Source: JBCBZH01 sp039815415 (GTDB taxonomy: Bacteria; Bacteroidota; Rhodothermia; Rhodothermales; Rubricoccaceae). From it: a stretch of DNA of 6,440 nt. The notes under the pieces are model-generated. The model saw only the letters and a list, made by a program, of their open reading frames with translations. It did no database searches and was not told where the DNA came from. The translations under genes were made by a program, and so were the position numbers. The stretch is taken from the NCBI GenBank assembly GCA_039815415.1, contig JBCBZH010000253.1, positions 1 to 6,440 on the forward strand, in the 5' to 3' direction. How positions within the stretch are numbered: the stretch's first letter is position 1; every line of letters begins with the position of its first letter. Shown here in pieces: positions 1-6,405 of this stretch.

Positions 1-1
1 C

Positions 2-247
2 TACTTCGAGGCCTACCTCCGTGTGCCGTCTGTTCCGGTTCTGACCCGCCAGCCCGATGGGCACCTCCAGTGGGCACTACCCGAGGGCGGCGATGCGAGC
101 GCCTTCGAGATGCCAGTGGAAGTGCAGATCGGGATGGAGACGATTCGCATTGAGATGCCGCAGGGGCGGTCGGCACGTCCGGTGCCTGCGGACGCACAGC
201 TCGATCCCCAGGGACGCCTGCTCTTTGAGAGCCCCGCCAGCTCGTAG
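2..247 (+). CDS. C-terminal end of a probable M1-family (gluzincin) aminopeptidase, 5' truncated
   Basis: The frame is open from the first bases and ends at TAG 245-247, leaving 81 visible residues. It begins YFEAYLR-PSVPVL, continues to a W, and then has F-MPVEVQIG followed by an IRIEMP strand. In M1 metallopeptidases this kind of tail (aromatic-rich helix end, PxLPVL, then a small beta domain with MPVEV) follows the catalytic domain and ends near a 'DP-G-LLFE' stretch, as here (DPQGRLLFES). The zinc-binding HExxH and GxMEN motifs would lie upstream of the window and cannot be checked. An internal GTG at 23 is an in-frame valine, not a start. M1 enzymes remove N-terminal residues from peptides, and in this kind of bacterium they are often exported. 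The family call rests on the tail alone. A different beta-rich C-terminal domain is possible. Confidence 0.62.
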   Translation, partial: YFEAYLRVPSVPVLTRQPDGHLQWALPEGGDASAFEMPVEVQIGMETIRIEMPQGRSARPVPADAQLDPQGRLLFESPASS

Positions 248-264
248 GTTCGCTCGAGCTGGCG
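235..264 (+). terminator. Perfect 10-bp inverted repeat at the 3' end of the peptidase gene
   Basis: CGCCAGCTCG (235-244) and CGAGCTGGCG (255-264) are exact reverse complements separated by 10 nt, and the TAG stop codon lies in the loop. The stem is GC-rich and sits exactly where a transcript end is expected. No T-run follows, so it is not a canonical intrinsic terminator. It could act as a processing or stability hairpin, or be an inverted pair of a dispersed 10-mer seen elsewhere in this window. Confidence 0.45.
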
Positions 265-425
265 ATCCCGGTTGAACGCGCATTGGTTCGGAGGCCGCCT
301 CCTTCAGCAGAGAGGGTGTGTGTGTCATCATGTTGGGGGAGAGGGATCTGCGGTGAATCGGCCTCGCGACGCAGTCGCTTTCGGCGGACGTGCGTTTTCG
401 AGGCTCTCCCACCACCATTGCTCCC
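248..425. other. Intergenic leader, 178 nt, no gene recognised
   Basis: This is the gap between the peptidase stop and the DUF3047 start. It contains the right arm of the gene-end hairpin and a short (GT)5 run at 316-325. I see no convincing sigma-70 promoter, no clear Bacteroidota -33/-7 pair (TTTG / TAnnTTTG) and no Shine-Dalgarno sequence before the ATG at 426. Open frames crossing it look like shadows with arginine- and serine-rich translations. Confidence 0.5.
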
Positions 426-1151
426 ATGCGTCGCTCGCTTCGTGTTTGTCTCGCTGCCGGGTGTGTTCTGGCCCTGGCGGCGTTCACGCCCTCCACGGAC
501 TACGTTCTTGCAGCGTTCTCCAACATGTCTCCAGGCGAAACCGTTCGAGGCTGGGAGCCACTGTCGTTCGAGGACGGGCCGCGTACCCAGTACTCGTTGG
601 TGCAGTACGGAGAGACCACGGTCGTCCGCGCCCAGGCGAACCGCTCGGCGTCGGGCCTGATTCGGCGCGTCACCATCGACCCCAACCGGTTTCCTGTGCT
701 GACGTGGCGCTGGAAAGTGGAGGGCGTGCTGCCTCGTGGGGACGTGCGTCGGAAGAGTGGCGACGACTACCCGGCGCGGATCTACATCACGTTCGACAAG
801 GATCCGAGCGAGCTGGGCCTCGCCGACCGCGTGCGGTACCGCGCCATCCGGGCCCTGGGCTACGACGATGTGCCGGTTCGAGCGCTCAACTACATCTGGG
901 CCAACCAGGCGTCTGAGGGGCAGATCGTGCCGAATCCCTACACGAACTGGGTCAAGATGATTCCCGTGCAGAGCGGCAATGCCAACGCCGGAACGTGGCA
1001 GGTGGAGATGCGAGACGTGGTGCGGGACTACCGCGCCGCGTTCGGGGAGGATCCGCCTCCCATCAATGGCATTGCCATCATGACCGATGCGGACAACACC
1101 AAGGGAAGCGCCACCGCCTACTACGGTGACATGCGGATGCGCGCCCGCTGA
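426..1151 (+). CDS. Exported DUF3047 family protein
   Basis: The product is 241 residues from ATG 426. A GTG at 390 would add 12 residues in front of the signal-like segment and is less likely. Residues 2-20 (two arginines, then a hydrophobic run) form a signal peptide or anchor. An LAAGC string at 9-13 resembles a lipobox but lies too close to the N-terminus to be convincing. The rest matches the DUF3047 pattern: TWRWKVEG (93-100), the GDVRRKSGDDYPARIYITFD block (105-124), a tyrosine/tryptophan motif NYIWAN (155-160), NPYTNWVKMIPVQSG (170-184), W-VE-RDVVRDYRAAFGEDPPPI (191-213), and IAIMTDADNTKGSATAYYGDM (216-236). The ordered acidic residues (DDY, DADNT) are the family's most conserved positions. 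Its function is unknown, and periplasmic location is inferred from the leader. The length fits the family, with no sign of damage. Confidence 0.85.
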   Translation: MRRSLRVCLAAGCVLALAAFTPSTDYVLAAFSNMSPGETVRGWEPLSFEDGPRTQYSLVQYGETTVVRAQANRSASGLIRRVTIDPNRFPVLTWRWKVEGVLPRGDVRRKSGDDYPARIYITFDKDPSELGLADRVRYRAIRALGYDDVPVRALNYIWANQASEGQIVPNPYTNWVKMIPVQSGNANAGTWQVEMRDVVRDYRAAFGEDPPPINGIAIMTDADNTKGSATAYYGDMRMRAR

Positions 1152-1152
1152 T

Positions 1153-1198
1153 CGCCAGCTCGCCCTCAGCTTCCTCCGAGCGCCGTCTCGAGCTGGTG
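1153..1198. terminator. Imperfect hairpin between convergent genes
   Basis: CGCCAGCTCG (1153-1162) pairs with CGAGCTGGTG (1189-1198) through nine Watson-Crick pairs and one G-T wobble around a 26-nt loop. It begins two bases after the DUF3047 stop and lies before the convergent CNNM stop at 1212, so it could end transcription from either side. The left arm is identical to the left arm of the hairpin at 235-264. There is no T-run, and the loop is long for an intrinsic terminator. Confidence 0.35.
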
Positions 1199-1211
1199 GA
1201 GTCGATTGCGG

Positions 1212-2435
1212 TTAGCTCTCTGAGGGCGGCTGGCCGCCCGTCAGGCCGTACTGAACCGCCGCGTTGGCCTCGTCACCGTTCGGGCTGGCGAGGTCGGGGT
1301 GGAGGCCCAGGCGCTCGGCCCGTTCGGCCCACCGCTGACGTGCGGCGGCCTGCATGTCGCGGTCGTGGTCGCTTTCGTCCACGATCTCCAGTCCGAGTAG
1401 GGTCTCGATCACGTCCTCCATCGACACCACACCTTCGGTGCCGCCATACTCGCCGATGACCAGCGCGAGGTGTTCGCGGCGGTCGAGCAGCCGGTCGAAG
1501 ACCTTCGGCAGGGGCAGCGTGTTGGGAATGGTCAGCACCTCGCGAGCGATGGTGTGGGCGGGCTGGTCTCCGTTTCCGTTGGCCGTTGCAGCCAGCACGT
1601 CGTCGCGGAGGACGTAGCCGGTGACGTGGTCGATGGAGTCCTCGTAGAGCGGGAGGCGAGAGAACGGCTGCTTCTCATCACCGATGGTCTGGAGTGGCGT
1701 GTCGTGAGGGTAGGCCTTGATGACGGTGCGGGGCGTCATCACGTCTTTGGCCGTGAGCGCGTTGAACCGCAGGAGGCTGGACAGAATGCGCGTCTCGGAT
1801 TCATCGAACACCCCTTCCTCGCGCCCGATCTCCGCCAGCGCGGCGATCTCTTCACGGCTGACAGCGCCTTCCTTCTCTCCGTTCGAGAACAACTTCGTGA
1901 TGGCCTGAAGCGCCAAGAGGCTCCACTTGATCAGGAAGAAGTTGACCATCGCATACAGGAAGCGTGTCACCATCGGTGCGAGGCCTCGCCAGTAGACAGC
2001 GCCCAGCGTCTTCGGAATGATCTCAGAGAGGATCAGAATGCCCAACGTGAGCACAGCTGAGAAGACGCCGACGGCCGTGAAAACCCAGACGTTCTGGCCT
2101 CCCCAGATGGCGGCAGCCTGCGCGCCAGCTCCGGTTGCGCCCACCGTGTGGGCGATGGTGTTCAACGTGAGGATGAACGAGAGCGGCCGTTCTACATCGC
2201 TCTTGAGAGCCTTGAGCTTTTCGGCAGTCTTCGGCTTCGTCTCGCTCAGGGCGCCGATATACCCCGGACTCACGCTCAGGAGCACAGCCTCCATGATGGA
2301 GCAAAGGAAGCTCACGCCGATGGCGAGAACAACGTAGATGATGAGGAGGGTGAGAGATCCTGGACCGCTGGCAGCGGCACCTCCAGGGCCGGGGACGAGG
2401 GCCGCCAGCTCGAGGGCGAAAACGAGGTCGGGCAT
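1212..2435 (-). CDS. CNNM/CorC-type membrane protein (DUF21 domain plus CBS pair)
   Basis: The product is 407 residues from ATG at 2435. An upstream in-frame TTG at 2477 would add 14 residues and is less likely. After a Gly/Ala/Pro-rich N-terminus, the DUF21 domain has four hydrophobic segments at about 28-55, 86-110, 116-140 and 153-180. It shows the family marks SIMEAVLLS (46-54), LTLNTIAHTVGA (89-100) and LSEIIPKTLG (136-145). A linker helix rich in E follows (REEIAALAEIGREEGVFDE), then the CBS pair: VMTPR (232-236), SRLPLYEDS (259-267), VTGYVLRDDV (271-280), and in CBS2 EYGGTEGVVSMEDVIETLLG (329-348). Family members sit in the inner membrane and are linked to Mg2+ export or homeostasis, and the CBS pair can bind nucleotides. 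The older 'hemolysin' label is not supported by anything visible. The usual CorC_HlyC C-terminal domain is absent. Instead there is an approximately 55-residue tail beginning EIVDESD and carrying an ARQRWAERAERLGL helix, as in a known shorter subfamily. Confidence 0.92.
   Translation of the reverse strand: MPDLVFALELAALVPGPGGAAASGPGSLTLLIIYVVLAIGVSFLCSIMEAVLLSVSPGYIGALSETKPKTAEKLKALKSDVERPLSFILTLNTIAHTVGATGAGAQAAAIWGGQNVWVFTAVGVFSAVLTLGILILSEIIPKTLGAVYWRGLAPMVTRFLYAMVNFFLIKWSLLALQAITKLFSNGEKEGAVSREEIAALAEIGREEGVFDESETRILSSLLRFNALTAKDVMTPRTVIKAYPHDTPLQTIGDEKQPFSRLPLYEDSIDHVTGYVLRDDVLAATANGNGDQPAHTIAREVLTIPNTLPLPKVFDRLLDRREHLALVIGEYGGTEGVVSMEDVIETLLGLEIVDESDHDRDMQAAARQRWAERAERLGLHPDLASPNGDEANAAVQYGLTGGQPPSES
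1221..1243 (-). terminator. Strong short hairpin at the 3' end of the CNNM gene
   Basis: GGGCGG (1224-1229) and CCGCCC (1234-1239) are perfect complements around a CTGG loop. TGA/TCA (1221-1223/1241-1243) extends the stem past a single bulged G at 1240. The hairpin lies inside the last codons of the CNNM gene, just before its TAA. It could be a transcript-end structure. No T-run follows on the minus strand, and GC-rich coding sequence can give such stems by chance. Confidence 0.3.
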
Positions 2436-2501
2436 AGTGTGGGGGAAGACGCCACATACTCCGGAGGGAGCCTGCAAGGTCCGCGCATGTTCGAGCTGGC
2501 G
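2403..2501. repeat. Widely spaced inverted pair of the 10-mer CGAGCTGGCG
   Basis: CGCCAGCTCG at 2403-2412 lies inside the start of the CNNM gene, and CGAGCTGGCG at 2492-2501 lies in the divergent intergenic region. They are 79 nt apart and exact reverse complements. The second copy extends to the 12-mer TCGAGCTGGCGA, identical to 254-265. Further exact single copies lie at 4841-4850 in the surface-protein gene and 5167-5176 in the TPR gene. Confidence 0.6.
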
Positions 2502-2588
2502 AGGACGGGGCAGAAGGGGAGGCGAAGTGACCTAGCCTGGGACGTGCAGAAATCGTTCCTTCGGCGTGTCTCCTCTTCCGGTTCGCGC
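2436..2588. promoter_or_regulatory. Divergent promoter region between the CNNM and surface-protein genes
   Basis: These 153 nt separate two divergently transcribed starts, so promoters for both should lie here or just inside the genes. I cannot pick out a confident -10/-35 pair, a Bacteroidota TAnnTTTG box or a ribosome binding site on either strand. The bases before the ATG at 2589 are pyrimidine-rich (TCTCCTCTTCC), not purine-rich. The region also holds one exact copy of the window's repeated 10-mer at 2492-2501. The assignment is by position only. Confidence 0.4.
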
Positions 2589-5084
2589 ATGATCCGTTGG
2601 TTCTCCCTGGCCGTGGCCGGCCTGCTGCTCTCTCCTCTGGCATCGGGCCAAGCCTGCACGCACACGTGGCTCGGCGGCGACGGCCACTTCAACGACGACG
2701 CCAGCTGGGACGCCGGGCTGGCGCCGGGTGAGAACGATGTGGCCTGCATCACGGCACCCGGGACCTACACGGTGTCGCTCAGCGACGTGCGCTCTGAATC
2801 CGAGCGAAGCCGTTTCGGGGCTGAGCGTATGCTGGCCGGACTCGTTGTGGGTGGCGAATCTGGGACTCAGACATTGCAGATGACGGAGGCCGGGTTTGGA
2901 GACGAGGGGTATGAAGAACTCGGCGTTGACGAGCTGGTGATTCAGGAGACCGGTCGGTTCGAGATGCCAGGAGGGGCATTGCTGGATGGCACGCAACTCA
3001 CCACACAGGGTGTCGTCATGCTTGGTGGGCCGGGCACTCCTGAGTGGAAGACGATCACCGTCGAGAACACCGGTCAGATCCAACTATTGGCCGGGCAGAT
3101 TCCCTTTGGAGGGCGATGGGTGAACCACGTGGAGGGTGAAACGAGATGGGTGGAGCCAGGGGCTGAGCTTGTGCTCGGATCCGTTGCTGAGTTCCTCAAT
3201 CGAGGCCTAGTTGCGTCTCGAGCTGAGGAGGACGCGACTCGGAATTACTTGGGGCGGGGCTCGGGGACCTTCGTCAATGAAGCCGGTCGGCTTGAAGTAG
3301 AGTCCGGAACGATGATGGTCCTCGTAGAAAACGGATACCTGACAGGCGGGACCTACGATGTTGCGTCAGACGCTTTATTGAGACTGGAAGCGGGGCCTGG
3401 AGATTTCACTACTCCTGACGGATTTCGTGTAAGCGGTATGCTCAGCGGGGATCCGAATGGTGAGATGCTGATCAACGGTATTGTGGCATCAGACGGTGGC
3501 GCAACCCTTGATTTCAATGGGCGTGGGGTTCGGATTCAGGAGAGTGTTGTCGGCGATGTAACGAATACAGGCGTGTTGCCGGGCTTTTCTGGTGTTTCAG
3601 AGGGCAGTTTGTTTACCAACCGGGGGCAGATCCACTTGGATACGAGAATCCTGGCGGAGGGAGAGTTTGTAAACGAGCCCGATGGGGTTGTGTCCTTCCG
3701 GAGTTCAGACCTCCCACTCGGGGCAGTAGCTCACCTCACGACTCGCTTTGAAGGGTCCATTGTGAACCGAGGAGCTATGGTCGCAGAGACTGGGATTCGG
3801 AATCGGATCGCGGGCAACTTCGTGAACAAGGACGGGAGGCTTGAGGCTTTGACCGCATCTCTCGAAGTGCAGGCGACAGCCTCACGTCTTGAACGGGGTA
3901 CATATCTCGCGTCCCAAGGACATGTGCTCGACTTGAACGTGACCTTGCTCACTGCCAGTGGGGTCTTGCAAGGTGGAGGCGAAGGAACCGTTTTGCTTTC
4001 CTTCCCGACATCCGTTCCACAGGCACAAGGTGTAGTGGCTGTATTCGACTTTTCAGGTCGTGGGCTACACGTCCAGCGCGGCGTGTTCTCAGGGAGTTGG
4101 ATTAACCTCGGGCGTATGACTCATTCAGGAGGGGGCATTGGTCGAGGGGTCTTTGAGAACCGCGGCGTGCTTGAGTGGAGGGGCACCATGTCTCTCACCG
4201 ATGCATTCCTTCGCAATGAATCGGGGGCCACTCTGATCATCCCCGTCGACGGCTCCTTCCAGCAGTCAGGCAGCCTTATCACCAACCGGGGCCTGATCGT
4301 CAAGAGCGGGGGGGAGGGCACCACCACGCTGGAGCCGGTGGTGGTCAACGCCGAGGGCGGCGAGATCCGCGCGTCCTCCGGCACGCTCGCGTTCCGCACG
4401 CTCACCGACGAGCCCGGGGCGCGCTACTCGGGGACGGGCACGCTGGCTCCACCCAGCGCCTTTGCCGTCTCGGGCACCATTGCTCCCGGTGATTCCACCC
4501 GCGCCCCCGGCGTGCTCACGTGGGCCGGGCCGCTCCTCGCTAGCTCGTCGTTCGCGCTCGACGTCGACCTCAACGGGTCGGCGCCGGGCACTGAGCACGA
4601 TCAACTCGTGGTCGATGGCGACGCATCGCTCGCGGGAACCCTTCATGCGTCTGTCAGCAGCGCATTCTCGCCGGAGGTCGGGACCTCATTCGAGGTGCTA
4701 CGCACCAGCTCGCTCGCCGGCTCCTTTGCCTCCTCCGTTCTGGCAGAGGGACTGGAGTTCCGCACCGGAGCGGCATCGGTGGAGATCGCGGTTGTCGCTC
4801 CGGTCTCCACCGAATCGGGCTCCGATGTTGCCCTCCGCACCGAGCTGGCGATCCTCGGTAATCCCTCTCACCAGCCCGTCGTCCGAATCACGGTGCCGAA
4901 CGAAACTGCTGTGGCCGCTGAGATTCTGGATGTACGGGGGCGACGTGTCGCGCAGCTCTTCGGTCCGACGCTGCCGCGTGGGCGTCATGAGGCGCCGATT
5001 CAGGGACTGGCTGCAGGGGTGTATGTGGTGAGGGCGTCCATTGGTGAGGAGAGCTTTGTACGGCAGCTGACGGTTGCTCGGTAG
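2589..5084 (+). CDS. Secreted beta-helix-like surface protein with a T9SS type A sorting domain
   Basis: The product is 831 residues from ATG 2589, the first start that places a signal peptide (about 1-21, MIRWF then a hydrophobic run to LASGQA) at the N-terminus. The frame stays open far upstream, but only as antisense of the CNNM gene. Residues 26-65 carry the cap WLGGDGHFNDDASWDAG-AP followed by YTVSLSD, a motif common at the head of passenger-type beta-helix proteins. Residues about 158-600 are rungs marked by hydrophobic-x-N-x-G strings (VENTG 158, FLNRG 202, FVNEAG 228, FTNRG 342, IVNRG 391, FVNKDG 411, FENRG 522, ITNRG 564). Residues about 626-735 resemble autotransporter passenger segments (FAVSGTIAPGDS, then LVVDGDASLAGTL). 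Residues about 752-831 are the sorting domain. I infer a T9SS-exported cell-surface or secreted fibrous protein. No enzyme motif or specific binding site is visible, so ligand and role are unknown. GC content is uneven along the gene. Confidence 0.85.
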   Translation: MIRWFSLAVAGLLLSPLASGQACTHTWLGGDGHFNDDASWDAGLAPGENDVACITAPGTYTVSLSDVRSESERSRFGAERMLAGLVVGGESGTQTLQMTEAGFGDEGYEELGVDELVIQETGRFEMPGGALLDGTQLTTQGVVMLGGPGTPEWKTITVENTGQIQLLAGQIPFGGRWVNHVEGETRWVEPGAELVLGSVAEFLNRGLVASRAEEDATRNYLGRGSGTFVNEAGRLEVESGTMMVLVENGYLTGGTYDVASDALLRLEAGPGDFTTPDGFRVSGMLSGDPNGEMLINGIVASDGGATLDFNGRGVRIQESVVGDVTNTGVLPGFSGVSEGSLFTNRGQIHLDTRILAEGEFVNEPDGVVSFRSSDLPLGAVAHLTTRFEGSIVNRGAMVAETGIRNRIAGNFVNKDGRLEALTASLEVQATASRLERGTYLASQGHVLDLNVTLLTASGVLQGGGEGTVLLSFPTSVPQAQGVVAVFDFSGRGLHVQRGVFSGSWINLGRMTHSGGGIGRGVFENRGVLEWRGTMSLTDAFLRNESGATLIIPVDGSFQQSGSLITNRGLIVKSGGEGTTTLEPVVVNAEGGEIRASSGTLAFRTLTDEPGARYSGTGTLAPPSAFAVSGTIAPGDSTRAPGVLTWAGPLLASSSFALDVDLNGSAPGTEHDQLVVDGDASLAGTLHASVSSAFSPEVGTSFEVLRTSSLAGSFASSVLAEGLEFRTGAASVEIAVVAPVSTESGSDVALRTELAILGNPSHQPVVRITVPNETAVAAEILDVRGRRVAQLFGPTLPRGRHEAPIQGLAAGVYVVRASIGEESFVRQLTVAR
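3060..4490 (+). repeat. Diverged tandem modules of about 175-183 residues inside the surface protein
   Basis: Landmarks recur in the same order. FVNEAGRLE at residue 228, FVNKDGRLE at 411 and VVNAEGGEI at 585 each open a unit, giving periods of 183 and 174 residues. GTYDV (254) and GTYLA (437) are both 26 residues after the opening. DFNGRGVRIQ (308) matches DFSGRGLHVQ (487). VTNTG/WINLG (324/504), FTNRG/FENRG (342/522) and IVNRG/ITNRG (391/564) follow. A partial unit precedes the first (VENTGQIQL at 158 against FTNRGQIHL at 342). The third unit is only a half copy, reaching about residue 634. Full units span 3270-3818 and 3819-4340. Similarity is at protein level and the nucleotide copies are well diverged. 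Confidence 0.75.
4842..5081 (+). other. T9SS type A C-terminal sorting domain (part of the surface-protein gene)
   Basis: Residues about 752-831 follow the type A layout: GNPSHQPVVRITVP (757-770), then AAEILDVRGRRVAQL (776-790), a P-G-H turn (LPRGRHEAPI, 795-804), LAAGVYVVRA (807-816), and a final strand FVRQLTVAR ending at the C-terminus. In the family this domain directs outer-membrane translocation by the type IX system and is normally removed on export. It implies that the genome encodes a T9SS, though no T9SS component lies in this window. Confidence 0.88.
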
Positions 5085-5094
5085 CGGAGCGTTC

Positions 5095-6405
5095 TCACGG
5101 GTTCGAGGCTACGAAGGCCGCGAGCCGCTCTCGAGCCGCCACCGTGCGGTTGTGGTCCTCGCCCAGCGAGCTGGCGAGGGTTTCGGCGCTGCGCGTCAGC
5201 AAGCCTCGGGCCTCTTCCATGCGGCCGAGACGAGCGACACACGCGCCGAGCACGCTCTCAGCATTGGCAAGCAGGAAGTGGTCGGGAGGGAACACCTGGC
5301 GCCGTGCGGCGAGGCTGGTCCGGTGCAGCTGCGCCCCGCGTGCCGGATCGCCGCCATCGCACAGGGCTGTGCCCGCCACGTTCTGTGCGTACGCGATGTA
5401 CGGATGCCCCTCGGGCAGCGTCTCCACCCGCGCCAGCACGTCTTCAGCCGCTCGGACGGCATCGCCGAAGCGGCCGACCTCATGCAACTGCAGAGCGAAC
5501 GTGACGCGGGACGCGATGGCCTCCGGGTGCGTGTCCCCGAGCCGGGCGTCAAAGGCAGCGATGGCCTCCCGATACGTGGTGAGCGCCTCGTCGTGCTGCT
5601 CGTTGGTGCTGAGGGCACTCGCGAGGTTGGCCAGCGCGAAGGGGAGCCCGTAGGTCGATTCCGGGGTCTGAGCGTCCCGCAGAATCTCCACCACCTGCTG
5701 ATACAGCGCGATGGACTCTACCGGGCGGTCGAGCGTAATCAGGAGGGCGCCCAGGTTCTGGAGCGCGGTTGCCTCTTGAGTGGAATGGCCCCCACGCCGG
5801 GCGGCGTCGATGGCCTCTCGGTACAACCGCTCCGCGTCTTCCGATTGTCCCAGCCCTGCGAGGGTGACGGCATAGGTGTTCAGCACGACGGATCGTTCCG
5901 GCCCAGGCGTGTCGTCGTTGCCGAGAGCCTGTACGGCGGCTTCGTGACGTGGGAGTGCCGCTTCCAGGTCGCCCCCATCGGCGATGGCTTGAGCCCAGTA
6001 GGTCTGGGCGACGGCGTAGTCCACGCTTGACGTGTCGCGCAACCCTGCGACCGCCTGTTGGGCATGGTGCGTGGCTTTCTCGGTGTCGCCTCGTCCGAGG
6101 TAGACGCTCGCGAGTGCGCGGTGGATGGCGGCTGCGACGGCGGGGTCTGCTTCCTGGTCGACGCGTGCCGCGGCACTGTCCAGGACGGCGGACAAGGGCG
6201 GGTCCACCTCCGACGATTGCGGGTCGCCCATCAGAATGGCGGACTCGAGATAGTCAGCCGTGCCCTGTGCCTGGGCGAGAGCGGCCTGCGCTCGGTCACG
6301 CTCCATCGCAGCCTCGCGTGCCATCTGATTACTCTGGCCACGACTTTCGTGCTTCTTGCGCCGCGCACGTCCGGCGTGCGCAAGGCCTCGCGGCTTGAAT
6401 TTCAT
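5095..6405 (-). CDS. TPR-repeat protein resembling the tail of Ser/Thr kinase-TPR proteins
   Basis: The product is 436 residues from ATG 6405-6403 and ends at TGA 5097-5095, ten bases from the convergent surface-protein stop. The first 30 residues are strongly basic (RARRKKHESRG). Residues 28-60 (MAREAAMERDRAQAALAQAQ, then ADYLESAI) form a charged coiled-coil-like helix. Residues 60-90 (DPQSS, LSAVLDSAAARVDQ) match the segment that follows the membrane helix in bacterial kinase-TPR proteins. About eight TPR-like helical pairs follow from residue 90 to 412, for example ALASVYLGRGDTEKA, YAVTLAGLGQSEDAERLY and LGACVARLGRMEEARGLL. Between some repeats are LG-HP-type linkers (LGDTHPEA, PEGHPYIA, LGEDHNRT) typical of TPR_10/TPR_12. 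No kinase domain, signal peptide or membrane helix is visible in this frame. The frame stays open to the window edge upstream of the ATG, so a longer N-terminus is possible. Its likely role is as a protein-protein scaffold, partner unknown. Confidence 0.78.
   Translation of the reverse strand: MKFKPRGLAHAGRARRKKHESRGQSNQMAREAAMERDRAQAALAQAQGTADYLESAILMGDPQSSEVDPPLSAVLDSAAARVDQEADPAVAAAIHRALASVYLGRGDTEKATHHAQQAVAGLRDTSSVDYAVAQTYWAQAIADGGDLEAALPRHEAAVQALGNDDTPGPERSVVLNTYAVTLAGLGQSEDAERLYREAIDAARRGGHSTQEATALQNLGALLITLDRPVESIALYQQVVEILRDAQTPESTYGLPFALANLASALSTNEQHDEALTTYREAIAAFDARLGDTHPEAIASRVTFALQLHEVGRFGDAVRAAEDVLARVETLPEGHPYIAYAQNVAGTALCDGGDPARGAQLHRTSLAARRQVFPPDHFLLANAESVLGACVARLGRMEEARGLLTRSAETLASSLGEDHNRTVAARERLAAFVASNP

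Noticed and set aside
316..325. (GT)5 microsatellite in the leader before the DUF3047 gene, as a phase-variable promoter spacer
   Set aside because: Five dinucleotide units is too short to suggest slippage, and no promoter elements flank it at the right spacing.
462..464. Lipoprotein cysteine in LAAGC of the DUF3047 protein
   Set aside because: The cysteine is residue 13, leaving only about five hydrophobic residues before it, and the hydrophobic run continues beyond it. A normal signal peptide or anchor fits better.
272..916. A 214-residue plus-strand open frame overlapping the DUF3047 gene
   Set aside because: Its translation is rich in Arg, Gly and Cys without motif order, and the overlapping frame matches the DUF3047 pattern throughout.
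2148..2588. The frame of the surface-protein gene is open for 441 bases upstream of its chosen start
   Set aside because: This stretch is largely antisense to the CNNM gene, and its translation is charged and low in hydrophobic order. The signal peptide begins exactly at ATG 2589, which fixes the start.
5074..6030. A 318-residue plus-strand open frame opposite the TPR gene
   Set aside because: It is the antisense shadow of the TPR coding sequence. The minus-strand reading gives regular TPR repeats, while the plus-strand one shows no domain, signal or repeat order.
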